A stretch of DNA of 64,000 nucleotides from Coriobacteriia bacterium. GTDB lineage: Bacteria > Actinomycetota > Coriobacteriia > Anaerosomatales > Anaerosomataceae. Position 1 is the stretch's first letter; each line of letters begins with the position of its first letter. Below, piece after piece: positions 42,060 through 51,429 of this stretch. The stretch lies in assembly GCA_016938135.1 (NCBI GenBank), contig JAFGVD010000003.1:118880-182879 (forward strand), given 5' to 3'. The notes beneath the pieces were generated by a model. The model ran no database searches. It worked only from the letters and a program-made list of their open reading frames with translations, and was not told the origin of the DNA. The position numbers were made by a program, and so were the translations under genes.

Positions 42060-42943
42060 GCCTACTGGTGGTTGCCACATATCCCGTCAGCGGTGGTCCG
42101 GTTCTGAGCGGTCAGGTGCGCAGCGAAGGCGGCGTGTTGCATGTGGGCGAGATCCCTGTGCCTGAGTCGCAGGGTACTTCGGCCATGCTTGGCGCCGCAT
42201 GTGCTGTGAGCGACTACCTTGGGACTCCTGCACCGCATGCGCTCATCGCGGGCGATATCGGTCGTGGGGACGGCACCCGTGCGGTCTACGCAAAGCTCAT
42301 CCAGACCGTACAGGAGTTGCAGCCCGGTGTCGTCGCGTTCCACTACATGCAGCCGGTCATGGCTTTGATGCGCAAAGCGGTCTGTGACCTCGAGGGCGTC
42401 TCTCCGCAGCCGCTGCTCGTTGCCGATGCGGGCGGCATGTACGCCGCCAAAGCAGCGGGCGTTGCAGACAGGTTCGAACTCATGACTCCTGACGTAGGAG
42501 AGGTCGGCTTTCTGGCCGACCCGGACGTGACGCATCCCGCCTACGTCTCGCACTACCTCTTCGGCACCAAAGGCTTCGATCCGCCGGAGCTTATCCGCCT
42601 TGCTTCTCAGAAGGGCGGGTCTGCTCGCGTGCTCCTGGTCAAGGGGAAGATGGATCATATCTCCACGCAAGGCGAGGTTGTTGGCACGGTGGAACACCCT
42701 GACGTGTCCGCGCTGGAGGCCATCGGTGGTACGGGCGATACGCTCACCGGTCTTGCGGCGGGTTTCATGGCGGCCGGATTCCCTACGGTGGACGCCGCGC
42801 TGTGCGCCTGTCGTGCGAACCGGCATGCCGGGTTGCGGATGCAGGCCACTCCTGCGATGCGTGCATCAGATCTTGTAGCGGCACTCCCCGAAGTCTTTGC
42901 CGAGCACCTGTGTGGCTGGGGTGGTGCGTGCGCTGCGGTTTAG
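42056..42943 (+). CDS. Ribokinase-fold protein, NAD(P)H-hydrate dehydratase/HMP-kinase-like
   Basis: This 295-residue protein overlaps the DUF3343 stop (ATGA). It contains LMTPDVGEVGFLADP and the anion-hole motif AIGGTGDTLTGLAAGF of the ribokinase superfamily (GTGD), with an N-terminal part unlike classical members. The closest analogues I can name are the C-terminal NnrD domain and thiamine-pathway kinases. Its tight coupling to the selenium-type genes suggests an unassigned step there. The substrate is unknown. Confidence 0.6.
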   Translation: MSLLVVATYPVSGGPVLSGQVRSEGGVLHVGEIPVPESQGTSAMLGAACAVSDYLGTPAPHALIAGDIGRGDGTRAVYAKLIQTVQELQPGVVAFHYMQPVMALMRKAVCDLEGVSPQPLLVADAGGMYAAKAAGVADRFELMTPDVGEVGFLADPDVTHPAYVSHYLFGTKGFDPPELIRLASQKGGSARVLLVKGKMDHISTQGEVVGTVEHPDVSALEAIGGTGDTLTGLAAGFMAAGFPTVDAALCACRANRHAGLRMQATPAMRASDLVAALPEVFAEHLCGWGGACAAV

Positions 42944-43000
42944 CCGATGGGCGAATGGCGCAGTAACTGTGCAGGTATCGCAACGTGCACGGGAGGCGCC

Positions 43001-43213
43001 ATGGTGTTCGGCATCCAGGTGCAGTCATACATGCTGGTGGTCGGCGGGGTCGTTCTTGCGGCTCTGACCGTCCTGCAGATATTGGTGGGGCTGCGGAAGA
43101 TACGCTTCAAGGGCAAGGTGCATATGCGGGTGCATAAAGCACTTGCCTGGCTGATGCTCCTTGGCGCTATCGCGCACGGATTGCTCGCATCCGTGTTCCT
43201 CAACCTTGTCTGA
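43001..43213 (+). CDS. Small two-helix membrane protein, cytochrome b-like His pattern
   Basis: From ATG 43001 (GGGAGGCGCC upstream) about 70 residues with two membrane helices: YMLVVGGVVLAALTVLQILVGL and ALAWLMLLGAIAHGLLASVFL. HMRVHKALAW lies between them. Conserved-looking His residues at the start and middle of the second helix resemble small haem-binding membrane proteins. No exact family is recognised. Confidence 0.55.
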   Translation: MVFGIQVQSYMLVVGGVVLAALTVLQILVGLRKIRFKGKVHMRVHKALAWLMLLGAIAHGLLASVFLNLV

Positions 43214-43279
43214 CGCTCGCCGTCGGGTGACTTCGCGGACGCGATCGTGTGTCGCGCGGGTCAGTTCGGCCCTGCGCCC

Positions 43280-43308
43280 TTAACCTGCTTCCCCGTATCG
43301 CCTACAAT
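43280..43308 (+). promoter_or_regulatory. Candidate promoter of the purine cluster
   Basis: TTAACC (43280-43285) and TACAAT (43303-43308) are 17 bases apart and lie 82 bases before the purC start, in the only long gap upstream of purC. I see no clear PurR-box or riboswitch in the leader. Confidence 0.4.
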
Positions 43309-43390
43309 GCACGCATGGTCGCGTGAGGTAAGGGATCTCCCTATATCTTCGAACGACCGTTGCCATCGACTCCTCTAGGAAGGTGTCCGC

Positions 43391-44293
43391 GTGCCGCAGC
43401 CGCAGGAACTCAAGCCAACGTCGCAGGGTAAGGTCCGCGACCTTTTCGATCTTGGTGACACGATGCTACTTGTCGCCAGCGACCGCCTGTCTGCGTTCGA
43501 TGTGGTGCTTCCCGACCCCATCCCGTACAAAGGCGAAGTGCTCACCAAAGTCTCGTTGTTCTGGTTCGATCTGCTCGGCGATGTGGTGGCCAACCATCTC
43601 ATCTCGGCGGATGTCGAGGACCTGCCCGAGGAGTTCTCGGCGTATGCCGAGGGGCTGGCCGGCCGGTTCATGCTCGTGAAGAAGGCTAAGGTATTCCCCG
43701 TAGAGTGCATCGTTCGGGGTTATCTGGCTGGCAGCGGTTGGAACGAGTATCGCCGGAGCGGTACCGTGTGTGGCCAGAAGCTGCCGGAGGGTCTTGTGGA
43801 GTCGTCCCGCTTGCCGGAGCCGATCTTCACCCCGTCCACCAAGGCCGCTATCGGCGACCACGACGAGAACATCAGTTTCGAGGCGATGGTCGACATCATC
43901 GGCGAGGAGTACGCCAACACGCTGCGCGATGCCTCGATCGAGGTGTACAAGCGAGCAGCGGAGCACGCGCTGGAGCGCGGCATCATCATCGCTGACACGA
44001 AGTTCGAATTCGGGCTTGTGGACGGCGTCGTCACGCTCGTTGACGAGGTCCTCACGCCCGATAGCTCGCGTTTCTGGCCGGTAGAGTCCTACGAGCCTGG
44101 CCAGGGGCAGCCCAGCTTCGACAAGCAGTTCGTGCGTGACTGGCTGCAAAGCAGTGGATGGGACAAGACTCCCCCCGCCCCAGAGCTCCCCGAAGACATC
44201 ATCACCGTCACTGCCGAGAAGTACATCGAGGCTTACGAGATGATCACGCACGAGCCATTCATTCCGGAAGGTGATCAGTATGGCACGCCGTAG
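43391..44293 (+). CDS. purC: SAICAR synthase
   Basis: This 300-residue enzyme ligates aspartate to CAIR with ATP. It starts at GTG 43391 after AGGAAGG. Typical blocks are GKVRDLFDLGDTMLLVASDRLSAFDVVLPDPIP, ECIVRGYLAGSGWNEY, DTKFEFGL and LVDEVLTPDSSRFWP. The length is that of the longer eukaryote-like/actinobacterial PurC. It heads the main purine cluster and overlaps the next gene by 14 bases. Confidence 0.96.
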   Translation: MPQPQELKPTSQGKVRDLFDLGDTMLLVASDRLSAFDVVLPDPIPYKGEVLTKVSLFWFDLLGDVVANHLISADVEDLPEEFSAYAEGLAGRFMLVKKAKVFPVECIVRGYLAGSGWNEYRRSGTVCGQKLPEGLVESSRLPEPIFTPSTKAAIGDHDENISFEAMVDIIGEEYANTLRDASIEVYKRAAEHALERGIIIADTKFEFGLVDGVVTLVDEVLTPDSSRFWPVESYEPGQGQPSFDKQFVRDWLQSSGWDKTPPAPELPEDIITVTAEKYIEAYEMITHEPFIPEGDQYGTP

Positions 44294-44834
44294 CGCAGGT
44301 AACGATCGGTATCGAACCGAGAGCAAAGGCCAGACCCGCAAGAGCGCCGGCTCGATGAAGCCGAAGCGTGAGAAGGGGAGCATCGACACCACGATGCCAA
44401 AGAAGGGCTCCGGTTCCTCTAAGTCCGCCGCTAAGAACAAACAAGTCACCAAGAAGAAGTACATGCCCGTACCCACCACGCCCGAGATCAAGAAGTGGCG
44501 CAAAGTATGGTGGGTGGCGATCATCATCGCGCTGCTTGCGTTCGGTGTTGCGTACCTGGGTGAGTCGCAGGACAACAACACCCTGCGCACGGTGGGTCTT
44601 TCAATCGAACTCGCTGGCGTGCTAGTGGCTATCAACATCGACATCTTCGTCATCCGCCGACTTCGCAAAGAGGCTATCCTCGCCGAGCAGAAGGGCAAGA
44701 CCCCGAAGGCGTCGAAGTCAGAGAAATCGGCAAAGTCCGAGAAGCCCGAGAAGGCTAGCAAGGCAGAGAAGCCGGGCAAGGCTTCAGAATCTACGGAGAC
44801 CACCGAGATCGACGGCGGGAAGGACATCTCGTGA
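44280..44834 (+). CDS. Basic two-helix membrane protein between purC and purS
   Basis: This 184-residue protein starts at ATG 44280 (GGAAGGTG upstream) inside the purC end. It has a Lys/Ser-rich head with about 70 basic-biased residues, two membrane helices (VWWVAIIIALLAFGVAYLG; TVGLSIELAGVLVAINIDIFVI) and a Lys/Glu/Ser repetitive tail (KSEKSAKSEKPEKASKAEK). The middle resembles actinobacterial DUF4191/DUF3043-like small membrane proteins, though I would not assign it. The tail probably results from repeat slippage. Confidence 0.65.
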   Translation: MARRSAGNDRYRTESKGQTRKSAGSMKPKREKGSIDTTMPKKGSGSSKSAAKNKQVTKKKYMPVPTTPEIKKWRKVWWVAIIIALLAFGVAYLGESQDNNTLRTVGLSIELAGVLVAINIDIFVIRRLRKEAILAEQKGKTPKASKSEKSAKSEKPEKASKAEKPGKASESTETTEIDGGKDIS

Positions 44835-45127
44835 GCTTGAAGGAGCTGCCTGCGCACGTTCGCGGCAACGTGTATCTTAGCTGGGCGGGAATCGCCCTGG
44901 GTGGGTTGGGTATCCTGGGCTTCTTCTTGAGCTTCAACTCTGTGGCCGGTCCGGAGCAGATCGCGTCCGACGGGGAGGCGATCTTCCCGCTCTTCGCGTA
45001 TGTGTCGATTCTCGCATGGGTGATCGGCCTGGCCCTGACGTGGGTCGGTCGCCGCAACATCCGCATTGCTGTACAGAAGCGTGAACAGGAGATGCGGGAG
45101 GCAACCCGCGTCGACCTTGACGACTGA
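44831..45127 (+). CDS. Small two-helix membrane protein
   Basis: This 98-residue protein overlaps the previous stop (GTGA). It has two membrane helices (LSWAGIALGGLGILGFFLSF and LFAYVSILAWVIGLALTWVG) separated by a short polar loop, and a charged C-terminus (QKREQEMREATRVDLDD). No family is recognised. It is tightly packed before purS, so it is part of the purine transcript. Confidence 0.6.
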   Translation: MSLKELPAHVRGNVYLSWAGIALGGLGILGFFLSFNSVAGPEQIASDGEAIFPLFAYVSILAWVIGLALTWVGRRNIRIAVQKREQEMREATRVDLDD

Positions 45128-45140
45128 TAAGGAGACATCC

Positions 45141-45383
45141 ATGGCGCGTTTCGACATCTACGTGACGTATAAGAAGGGCATCTTCGACCCGCCCGGCGCC
45201 ACCGCCGAGCGCGCTCTCCAGAACCTCGGGTATGAGGAGGTCTCGTCGGTCAAGATAGGCAAGTTCATCCAGCTTGAGGTCGTTGACGGCACGTCGATGG
45301 ACCGTGTGGCCGAGATGTGCGGCAAGCTGCTGGCGAACCCGGTCATCGAGGACTACCGCATCGAGCCGGTAGAGGAGGCGTAG
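45141..45383 (+). CDS. purS: Phosphoribosylformylglycinamidine synthase subunit PurS
   Basis: This 80-residue protein starts at ATG 45141 after AAGGAGA. FDIYVTYKKGIFDPPGATAERALQNLGY and VEDYRIEPVEE-type ends are the PurS signature. PurS bridges PurQ and small-type PurL, allowing ammonia channelling in FGAM formation. Its presence agrees with the 741-residue PurL encoded downstream. Confidence 0.95.
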   Translation: MARFDIYVTYKKGIFDPPGATAERALQNLGYEEVSSVKIGKFIQLEVVDGTSMDRVAEMCGKLLANPVIEDYRIEPVEEA

Positions 45384-45386
45384 CGC

Positions 45387-46076
45387 ATGCGCTTTGGCGT
45401 CGTCATCTTCCCGGGTTCCAACTGCGAGCAAGACGTGATCCACGCGGCTCGCTACCTTGGCCACGAGGCCGAGTACATCTGGCACGGTGATACGGATCTC
45501 GCTGGCTTCGACGCTGTCGTGCTCCCCGGTGGTTTCAGCTATGGCGACTACATCCGCTGCGGTGCGGTCGCGCGCTTCTCGCCGGTGATGGCGGAGGTCG
45601 TGCGTTTTGCCGAGGCCGGTGGACCTGTGATGGGTATCTGCAACGGATTCCAGATACTCACCGAGGCGCACCTGTTGCCAGGGGCGCTGCTCCGGAACGT
45701 GGGTCTGAAGTTCATCTGCCACAGTCAGCCGCTGCGCGTTGAACAGAGCGCCTGTCAGTGGCTCGACCTGCCCGCCGGCACCGTTGTCGACATACCGGTG
45801 AATCACAACGAGGGCAACTATATCTGTGATGCCGAGACCCTGCAGCGACTGAAGGGCAACGGACAGATCGTGCTGCGCTACTGTGAGCCCGACGGCAGCG
45901 TCTTGTCCGGCTCGGCGCCCAACGGGGCGCTCGACAACATCGCGGGCATCTGCAACGAACGAGGCAACGTGTTCGGTCTGATGCCGCATCCTGAGCGTGT
46001 CGTCGATCCTCTCTGCAGCGGCACAGACGGCGTTTCGTTCTTCAATACAATCGTGCAGCGTCTTGCGGAGGTCTGA
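45387..46076 (+). CDS. purQ: Phosphoribosylformylglycinamidine synthase glutaminase subunit PurQ
   Basis: This 229-residue class I glutamine amidotransferase has FPGSNCEQD, VLPGGFSYGDYIRCG, the nucleophile Cys in MGICNGFQ, and the His-Glu pair in MPHPERV. It supplies ammonia to PurL. It starts 3 bases after purS. Confidence 0.96.
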   Translation: MRFGVVIFPGSNCEQDVIHAARYLGHEAEYIWHGDTDLAGFDAVVLPGGFSYGDYIRCGAVARFSPVMAEVVRFAEAGGPVMGICNGFQILTEAHLLPGALLRNVGLKFICHSQPLRVEQSACQWLDLPAGTVVDIPVNHNEGNYICDAETLQRLKGNGQIVLRYCEPDGSVLSGSAPNGALDNIAGICNERGNVFGLMPHPERVVDPLCSGTDGVSFFNTIVQRLAEV

Positions 46077-46078
46077 TC

Positions 46079-46627
46079 ATGGACGTACTTGCGTTCAACG
46101 GACCGCTCGCCCTGTTCATCCAGGGTCTCGCTTTTGCGCTTGTCATCGGCGCGCTGCTGATGATCATCCATGCCGTCCGGCGGCCCACATCGCGCTGGCG
46201 TTTTGCCTGGACCCGCTGGATATGGGTCGTCTTGGGCGCGGCGTTCATCCTGTCGCTCGTGTTCGCGCTCATCTGGCCGAGTGACGCCACCTACACCGTG
46301 GTCGGGTTCGCCTTCCTCGGTGCGCTCGTTTTGGAAGTGGCGTATCTGCTGAGAGTCGTGTTCCCCGCACCGAGGCGTGAGATGCCGTGTCCTCCGGTGG
46401 AGGTCGCCGTCAAGCCGTCGGTTGAGGCGCCCGTGGAGACCGCTGTTGAGCCGCTGGTGGAGACCGCCGAGGAGCCACCGGTAGAGGCCGAAGAGCTCCC
46501 CGTAGAGACCGAGGCTGAGCCGCCTGCGGAGATGGCGGAAGTGGTGGATGCCGCGACTGAAGATGTACCCGATGACCACGTGGTGGTTTCCGATGAGACC
46601 GTGCCTGACGAGTCCGAAGAGGAGTAG
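46079..46627 (+). CDS. Membrane protein with acidic Pro/Val/Glu repeat tail
   Basis: This 182-residue protein has three membrane helices in the first ~100 residues ([64 protein letters not shown]). A ~75-residue cytoplasmic or surface tail of imperfect units like [20 protein letters not shown] follows. The tail is very acidic and low complexity. It lies 2 bases after purQ and 5 before purL, yet is unrelated to known purine enzymes. The function is unknown. Confidence 0.65.
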   Translation: MDVLAFNGPLALFIQGLAFALVIGALLMIIHAVRRPTSRWRFAWTRWIWVVLGAAFILSLVFALIWPSDATYTVVGFAFLGALVLEVAYLLRVVFPAPRREMPCPPVEVAVKPSVEAPVETAVEPLVETAEEPPVEAEELPVETEAEPPAEMAEVVDAATEDVPDDHVVVSDETVPDESEEE

Positions 46628-46632
46628 TTTCT

Positions 46633-48858
46633 ATGCCCGAGATTCTCGATGCCGAGCTCGCACCCAAGCTGGCTGTTGAACTTGGATTGAAGCTCGAAGA
46701 GTACGACAAGATCGTCGAGATCTTGGGCCGTCGGCCAAGCGTGACTGAGCTCTATATGTACTCGCTCATGTGGAGCGAGCACTGCTCCTACAAGCACTCG
46801 CGCAAGGCCCTTAGGATGTTCCCCACAGAGGGCGAGCACGTCTTGCAGGGTCCCGGCGAGAACGCCGGTGTCATCAGCGTGGGCGACGGCTGGGCCATCG
46901 CCTTCAAGATGGAATCGCACAATCACCCCTCGGCCATTGAGCCGTATCAAGGTGCGGCCACCGGCGTGGGCGGCATCATCCGCGACATCTTCACGATGGG
47001 CGCCCGTCCCATCGCTAGCCTGAACTCCCTGCGTTTCGGAACCCTGGACAAGGCGCGCCAGCGCTACCTGTTCGAGGGCGCCGTGGCCGGCATTGGCGGG
47101 TACGGTAACTGCCTCGGCGTCCCCACAGTGGGCGGCGAGGTGTACTTCGACGAGGCGTACGAGGGCAACTGCCTGATCAACGCGATGGCTATAGGGCTCA
47201 TGCGCGAAGAAGACCTCACGCTGGCCACCGCCAGCGGCGTTGGCAATCTCATGTTGCTGATCGGTTCGACGACCGGCCGAGACGGGATCGGCGGCGCCTC
47301 CACGCTGGCCAGCCAGGAGTTCGACGAGAAGGCCGAGGACAAGCGCCCGTCCGTGCAGGTGGGCGACCCGTTCGAGGAGAAGCTGCTCATCGAGGCGTGC
47401 CTCGAGCTGCTCGGCGAGAAACTGCTGGTCGCGTTGGGCGACCTGGGTGCGGCGGGGCTGACCTCCTCGGCAAGCGAGATGGCGAGCCGCGGCGGCGTAG
47501 GCCTTGATATCGATGTCACCAAAGTCCCGCAGCGCGAAGAGAATATGCAGGCGTTCGAGATCATGGTCTCCGAGAGCCAGGAGCGCATGCTGGCGGTCCT
47601 GGAGCCTGAGAATCTTGAGGCTGCTCAGGCCATATGTGCCAAGTGGGGCCTGCGTTCGACGGTGATCGGCACCGTCACCGACACCGGCCACTTCGTGGTG
47701 CGTGAAGGCGATACCGTCGTTGCGGACATACCTGCAGCGACGCTGGCCGATGACGCCCCCATCTACGATCCGGAGATGGAGCGCCCTGCATACCTGGACG
47801 AGGTCCAGTCGTTTGACGTTCGCGGCGTCAAGCTACCCGGAGACGACGAGCTGGGCGAGACGCTGCTTAAGCTGCTTGCCAGCCCCAACATCTGCTCGCG
47901 CCGCTGGATCTGGGAGCAGTACGACCACCAGGTCATGTTGAACACGGTCGTGCTTCCGGGAAGCGATGCCGCCGTTCTGCGCATCAAAGACACGGACAGC
48001 GCCATCGCCGTGAGCACGGACTGCAACGGTCGCTACTGCTACCTGGAGCCCTATCTGGGCGCACAGATCGCTTTCGTCGAGGCTGCGCGAAACGTCGCCT
48101 GTGCCGGAGCCCGTCCCGTCGCCATCACCGACTGCCTGAACTTCGGCAATCCCGAGAAGCCCGAGGTCTTCTGGACGTTCCATCAGGCCGTAAGCGGCCT
48201 GTCCGATGCGTGTCGGGCGTTCAAGGTCCCTGTCATCTCGGGCAACGTGAGCCTGTACAACGAGAGCTTCGGCCAGCCTATCTACCCGACGCCCACAGTG
48301 GGTCTGGTGGGTCTTATTAGGAACGTCGAGCGCCACACCACCGCCGACTTCAAAGACGAGGGCGACGCCATCATCATGCTGGGCGAGACGCACCGCGATC
48401 TTGGCGGCAGTGAGCTTCTGGCGCTCATCGACGGCACTGTTGGCGGCATGCCGCCAAGCGTCGACCTGTGGCGCGAGCAGCAGGTCTGCGAGGCCGCCAT
48501 CTGCTGCATCGAGATGGGGATCGTGAAGTCCGCACATGACTGCTCGGAAGGTGGACTTGCCGTCACTCTGGCTGAGAGTTGTATCGCCGGCAACATCGGA
48601 GCGAACATCGTCATCGAGAACCGCCTGCGCCCTGCGGTCTCCCTGTTCTCGGAGACGCAGGGACGCATTGTCGTGACCACCGCCGTGGAGGATGCGATGA
48701 CGGTAGCGATGATGGCTGATCGGTTGCGGATCCCCTATGCGATCCTGGGCCAGGTTGGCGGCACGTCGCTGGTCATCGAGGACATGCTGGACGTGCCGGT
48801 CTCGGAACTCCGCGAATCGCATGAGGCCACGCTCGAGCGTCTGGTTCACGGCGGGTAG
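46633..48858 (+). CDS. purL: Phosphoribosylformylglycinamidine synthase large subunit PurL (small type)
   Basis: This 741-residue enzyme uses ATP and ammonia to make [46 protein letters not shown] and [20 protein letters not shown] are canonical, and the two AIRS-like halves are complete. It needs the PurS and PurQ encoded upstream. It ends 49 bases before a DUF4126 gene. Confidence 0.97.
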   Translation: MPEILDAELAPKLAVELGLKLEEYDKIVEILGRRPSVTELYMYSLMWSEHCSYKHSRKALRMFPTEGEHVLQGPGENAGVISVGDGWAIAFKMESHNHPSAIEPYQGAATGVGGIIRDIFTMGARPIASLNSLRFGTLDKARQRYLFEGAVAGIGGYGNCLGVPTVGGEVYFDEAYEGNCLINAMAIGLMREEDLTLATASGVGNLMLLIGSTTGRDGIGGASTLASQEFDEKAEDKRPSVQVGDPFEEKLLIEACLELLGEKLLVALGDLGAAGLTSSASEMASRGGVGLDIDVTKVPQREENMQAFEIMVSESQERMLAVLEPENLEAAQAICAKWGLRSTVIGTVTDTGHFVVREGDTVVADIPAATLADDAPIYDPEMERPAYLDEVQSFDVRGVKLPGDDELGETLLKLLASPNICSRRWIWEQYDHQVMLNTVVLPGSDAAVLRIKDTDSAIAVSTDCNGRYCYLEPYLGAQIAFVEAARNVACAGARPVAITDCLNFGNPEKPEVFWTFHQAVSGLSDACRAFKVPVISGNVSLYNESFGQPIYPTPTVGLVGLIRNVERHTTADFKDEGDAIIMLGETHRDLGGSELLALIDGTVGGMPPSVDLWREQQVCEAAICCIEMGIVKSAHDCSEGGLAVTLAESCIAGNIGANIVIENRLRPAVSLFSETQGRIVVTTAVEDAMTVAMMADRLRIPYAILGQVGGTSLVIEDMLDVPVSELRESHEATLERLVHGG

Positions 48859-48907
48859 AGCGCGCTTGCGGGTACGATAGTCTCGTGGGTCGTCGATCGG
48901 GGCTGTG

Positions 48908-49450
48908 ATGGAGCTGCTGACCGCACTTGGGCTGTCTGTTCCGGCGGGATTGAACGCGTATATCCCGCTGCTTGCGGTTGCGCTGGCTCAGCGCTTCAAC
49001 TGGTTGACGCTGCGCGAGCCGTTCGATCTGCTTGGCTCGTGGTGGGTCATAGGTGTCATCGCGGCGCTGCTGATCATCGAGTTGCTGGCCGATAAGATCC
49101 CGGCCGTGGACAGCGTGAACGACGCGATACAGACCGTCGTTCGTCCTGCCGCCGGCGGGCTTGTCGCGGTTGCTGCGTCCGGCAACACCACCGGTGTGAG
49201 CCCGTGGTTGCTGGTGGTGGCGGGAGTCATCCTTGCCGGGGGAGTCCATGCGGCGAAGGCAACGGCGCGCCCGGCAGTGAATGTGACAACGGCTGGCATG
49301 GGGGCGCCGGTGGTGAGCGCTGTTGAGGATGTGGGCGCCGTCATCTTGTCGGCGGTGGCCATCGCGGCGCCGTACCTTGTGGTCCTGACCGTCGTGCTTC
49401 TCGGCATCGTCATCTGGCGCATCTGGCGTCGGCGTTCCGTGCGGCGTTGA
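48908..49450 (+). CDS. DUF4126 membrane protein
   Basis: About 180 residues from ATG 48908 (GTG 48905 is adjacent). It begins ELLTALGLSVPAGLNAYIPLLAVALAQRF and contains ELLADKIPAVDSVNDAIQTVVRPAAGGLVA, the DUF4126 hallmarks, with about five membrane helices and an Arg-rich end. The function of the family is unknown. It overlaps the region before the HEAT protein by a few bases and is transcribed within the purine cluster. Confidence 0.78.
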   Translation: MELLTALGLSVPAGLNAYIPLLAVALAQRFNWLTLREPFDLLGSWWVIGVIAALLIIELLADKIPAVDSVNDAIQTVVRPAAGGLVAVAASGNTTGVSPWLLVVAGVILAGGVHAAKATARPAVNVTTAGMGAPVVSAVEDVGAVILSAVAIAAPYLVVLTVVLLGIVIWRIWRRRSVRR

Positions 49451-49464
49451 TAAAGGGAGAAGTC

Positions 49465-49890
49465 GTGACCGGGGATGATCTTTCGAGCTTGCGTGCAGAC
49501 CTGTACTCACCTGATAGGGCGGTCCGTGAGTCCGCAGTAGCGCGAATCGTCGAGCTCTACGACACACAGACGACCCGGCTGCTCACAGAAGCGCTTCTCT
49601 CGGAGACGCCGGAGGTGCGCGACAGGGCCATCGTCACGCTTGCCAAGCTCGTCACCTCGGAAGACGACATGCTTGCGTTGGGGGCGGCGCGGCCACTTGC
49701 CGAGGCTGGTGCGCTGGACGCTCTGGCGGAGGCTTATGGCCGAGGGACCACCGAGGTCCGCATGAGCGCCACGCTTCTGCTGGGTGCGTGCACTGACCCG
49801 CGTGCGCTTGGTGTGGCGCAGGACGCTCTTCGCGACGAAGACGCGCATGTGCGCGCGGTTGCCATCGAGCTCGTGGGGCGGCTGGGGTAG
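49465..49890 (+). CDS. HEAT-repeat protein
   Basis: About 141 residues from GTG 49465 (AAAGGGAG upstream; TTG 49447 in frame). Helical pairs repeat every ~33 residues with the HEAT pattern (PDRAVRESAVARIVEL, PEVRDRAIVTLAKLV, TEVRMSATLLLGACTD, AHVRAVAIELVGRLG). Such proteins are scaffolds or phycobilin-lyase-like adaptors; no partner can be named. It is located directly before purF. Confidence 0.7.
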   Translation: MTGDDLSSLRADLYSPDRAVRESAVARIVELYDTQTTRLLTEALLSETPEVRDRAIVTLAKLVTSEDDMLALGAARPLAEAGALDALAEAYGRGTTEVRMSATLLLGACTDPRALGVAQDALRDEDAHVRAVAIELVGRLG

Positions 49891-49971
49891 AAGTCGTCTG
49901 CCGCATGCGGCGAATGCGTGGTATCCTACACGCGTCCCGCCCCTGAATAGCCAAGGACACTCCCTCATCTT

Positions 49972-51429
49972 ATGAGTGAAGCTGATCTCACCAACGACTG
50001 GATCCTCGCCGAGACGCCTGATCGCCCCGAAGAGGCGTGTGGCGTGTTCGGCGCATACGCACCCGGCGAAGACGTAGCGCGACTCACGTACTTCGGACTG
50101 CATGCACTGCAGCACCGCGGACAGGAGTCTGCGGGCATCGCCGTTGCCGACGGGCATACCCTCACCGTGAACAAGGACCTCGGTCTTGTGCCGCAGGTCT
50201 TCAAGGAGAGCGACCTCACCACTTTAGTGGGACACGTCGCCATCGGCCACACCCGGTACTCCACCACCGGTTCCTCATCCCGCTGGGAGAACGCTCAGCC
50301 GATGGTTTCCTCTATCGGCCCCACCACCATCGCGCTGGCTCACAACGGCAATCTGGTGAATACCGTTGACCTCCGCGACAAGATGAAGGGTAAGGGCTTC
50401 CGGTTCCGCTCCACCACAGACTCCGAGGTCATCGCCTCGCTCGTTGACTACTTCACACAGCAGGAGAACTCGATGCGCGCGGGCATTCGCGAGACCATGA
50501 AGCGCATCAGCGGTGCGTACGCTGTCGTGCTCATGTCCGAAGAGGCGCTTTACGCCTTCCGCGATCCCTACGGCGTGCGCCCATTGGTGCTGGGGCGCCT
50601 GGGCGAGGGATGGGTCGTCGCTTCTGAGACGTGTGGTCTGGACATCATCGGGGCGAAGTACGTGCGTGACATCGCGCCCGGCGAGATGGTCAAGATCGGA
50701 TCCGAGGGCCTTGAGAGCCAACAGGCGGTGCCTGCCCAGAAGCCCTCGCTGTGCATGTTCGAGTTCATCTACTTCGCCCGTCCCGACAGCGTCATGTATG
50801 ACTGCACGCTGTATGAGGCGCGCAGCCGTATGGGCGAGGCCATGGCACGCTCGGCCCCCGTCGAGGCAGACATGGTCATCGGCGTTCCTGACTCCGGTGT
50901 TCCGGCAGCCGTCGGTTTTGCGCGTGAGTCCGGTATCCCCTTTGGCGAGGGTCTGGTGAAGAACCGCTACGTCGGGCGTACGTTCATCTCTCCCACGGAG
51001 TCTTTGCGTCAGCAAGGCATCCGGCTCAAGCTGAACCCGTTGCGCCATGTCATCGAGGGCAAGCGGCTCATCGTGACCGATGATTCGATCGTCCGAGGAA
51101 ACACTTCACGCAAACTCGTGGCGCTGCTCCGTGATGCAGGTGCGGTGGAGGTACACATGCGCATCACGTCTCCGCCCGTGAAGTGGCCGTGTTTCTACGG
51201 AATCGATACCGACACCCAAGAGCAGCTCATCGGCGCAGTGAAGACGGTCGAAGAGGTTCGTGAGTTCATCGGTGCGGACTCGCTGGCGTACCTCTCCATC
51301 GAGGACATGGTCGCGGCCACAGGAGCGCCACATGAGGACTACTGTCTCGCCTGCTTCAACGGCGACTATCCCGTAGACATCCCTGATTCAGTGAAAGCCG
51401 GCAAGCTCTCCTTGGAGAGCATCGGGTGA
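49972..51429 (+). CDS. purF: Amidophosphoribosyltransferase
   Basis: This 485-residue enzyme performs the first committed purine step (PRPP plus glutamine to phosphoribosylamine). A 22-residue propeptide precedes the catalytic Cys23 (EEACGVFG), as in the Bacillus-type iron-sulfur PurF. GHVAIGHTRYSTTG and the PRPP loop LIVTDDSIVRGNTSRKLV are clear. Late Cys residues, including those of the YCLACFNGDYPV segment, fit the 4Fe-4S site. It overlaps the next gene by 4 bases. Confidence 0.97.
   Translation: MSEADLTNDWILAETPDRPEEACGVFGAYAPGEDVARLTYFGLHALQHRGQESAGIAVADGHTLTVNKDLGLVPQVFKESDLTTLVGHVAIGHTRYSTTGSSSRWENAQPMVSSIGPTTIALAHNGNLVNTVDLRDKMKGKGFRFRSTTDSEVIASLVDYFTQQENSMRAGIRETMKRISGAYAVVLMSEEALYAFRDPYGVRPLVLGRLGEGWVVASETCGLDIIGAKYVRDIAPGEMVKIGSEGLESQQAVPAQKPSLCMFEFIYFARPDSVMYDCTLYEARSRMGEAMARSAPVEADMVIGVPDSGVPAAVGFARESGIPFGEGLVKNRYVGRTFISPTESLRQQGIRLKLNPLRHVIEGKRLIVTDDSIVRGNTSRKLVALLRDAGAVEVHMRITSPPVKWPCFYGIDTDTQEQLIGAVKTVEEVREFIGADSLAYLSIEDMVAATGAPHEDYCLACFNGDYPVDIPDSVKAGKLSLESIG

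Noticed and set aside
44700..44800. Direct repeats suggestive of a CRISPR-like or VNTR array
   Set aside because: They are codon-level repeats in a Lys/Glu/Ser coding tail with no constant repeat-spacer structure.
43466..45157. 563-residue minus-strand frame opposite purC and neighbours
   Set aside because: It only mirrors purC and the repetitive Lys/Glu tail of the next gene. No recognisable domain.
46291..47691. 466-residue minus-strand frame opposite purL
   Set aside because: Antisense of the acidic repeat tail and PurL; Ser/Thr/Gly repeats arise from the repeated codons.
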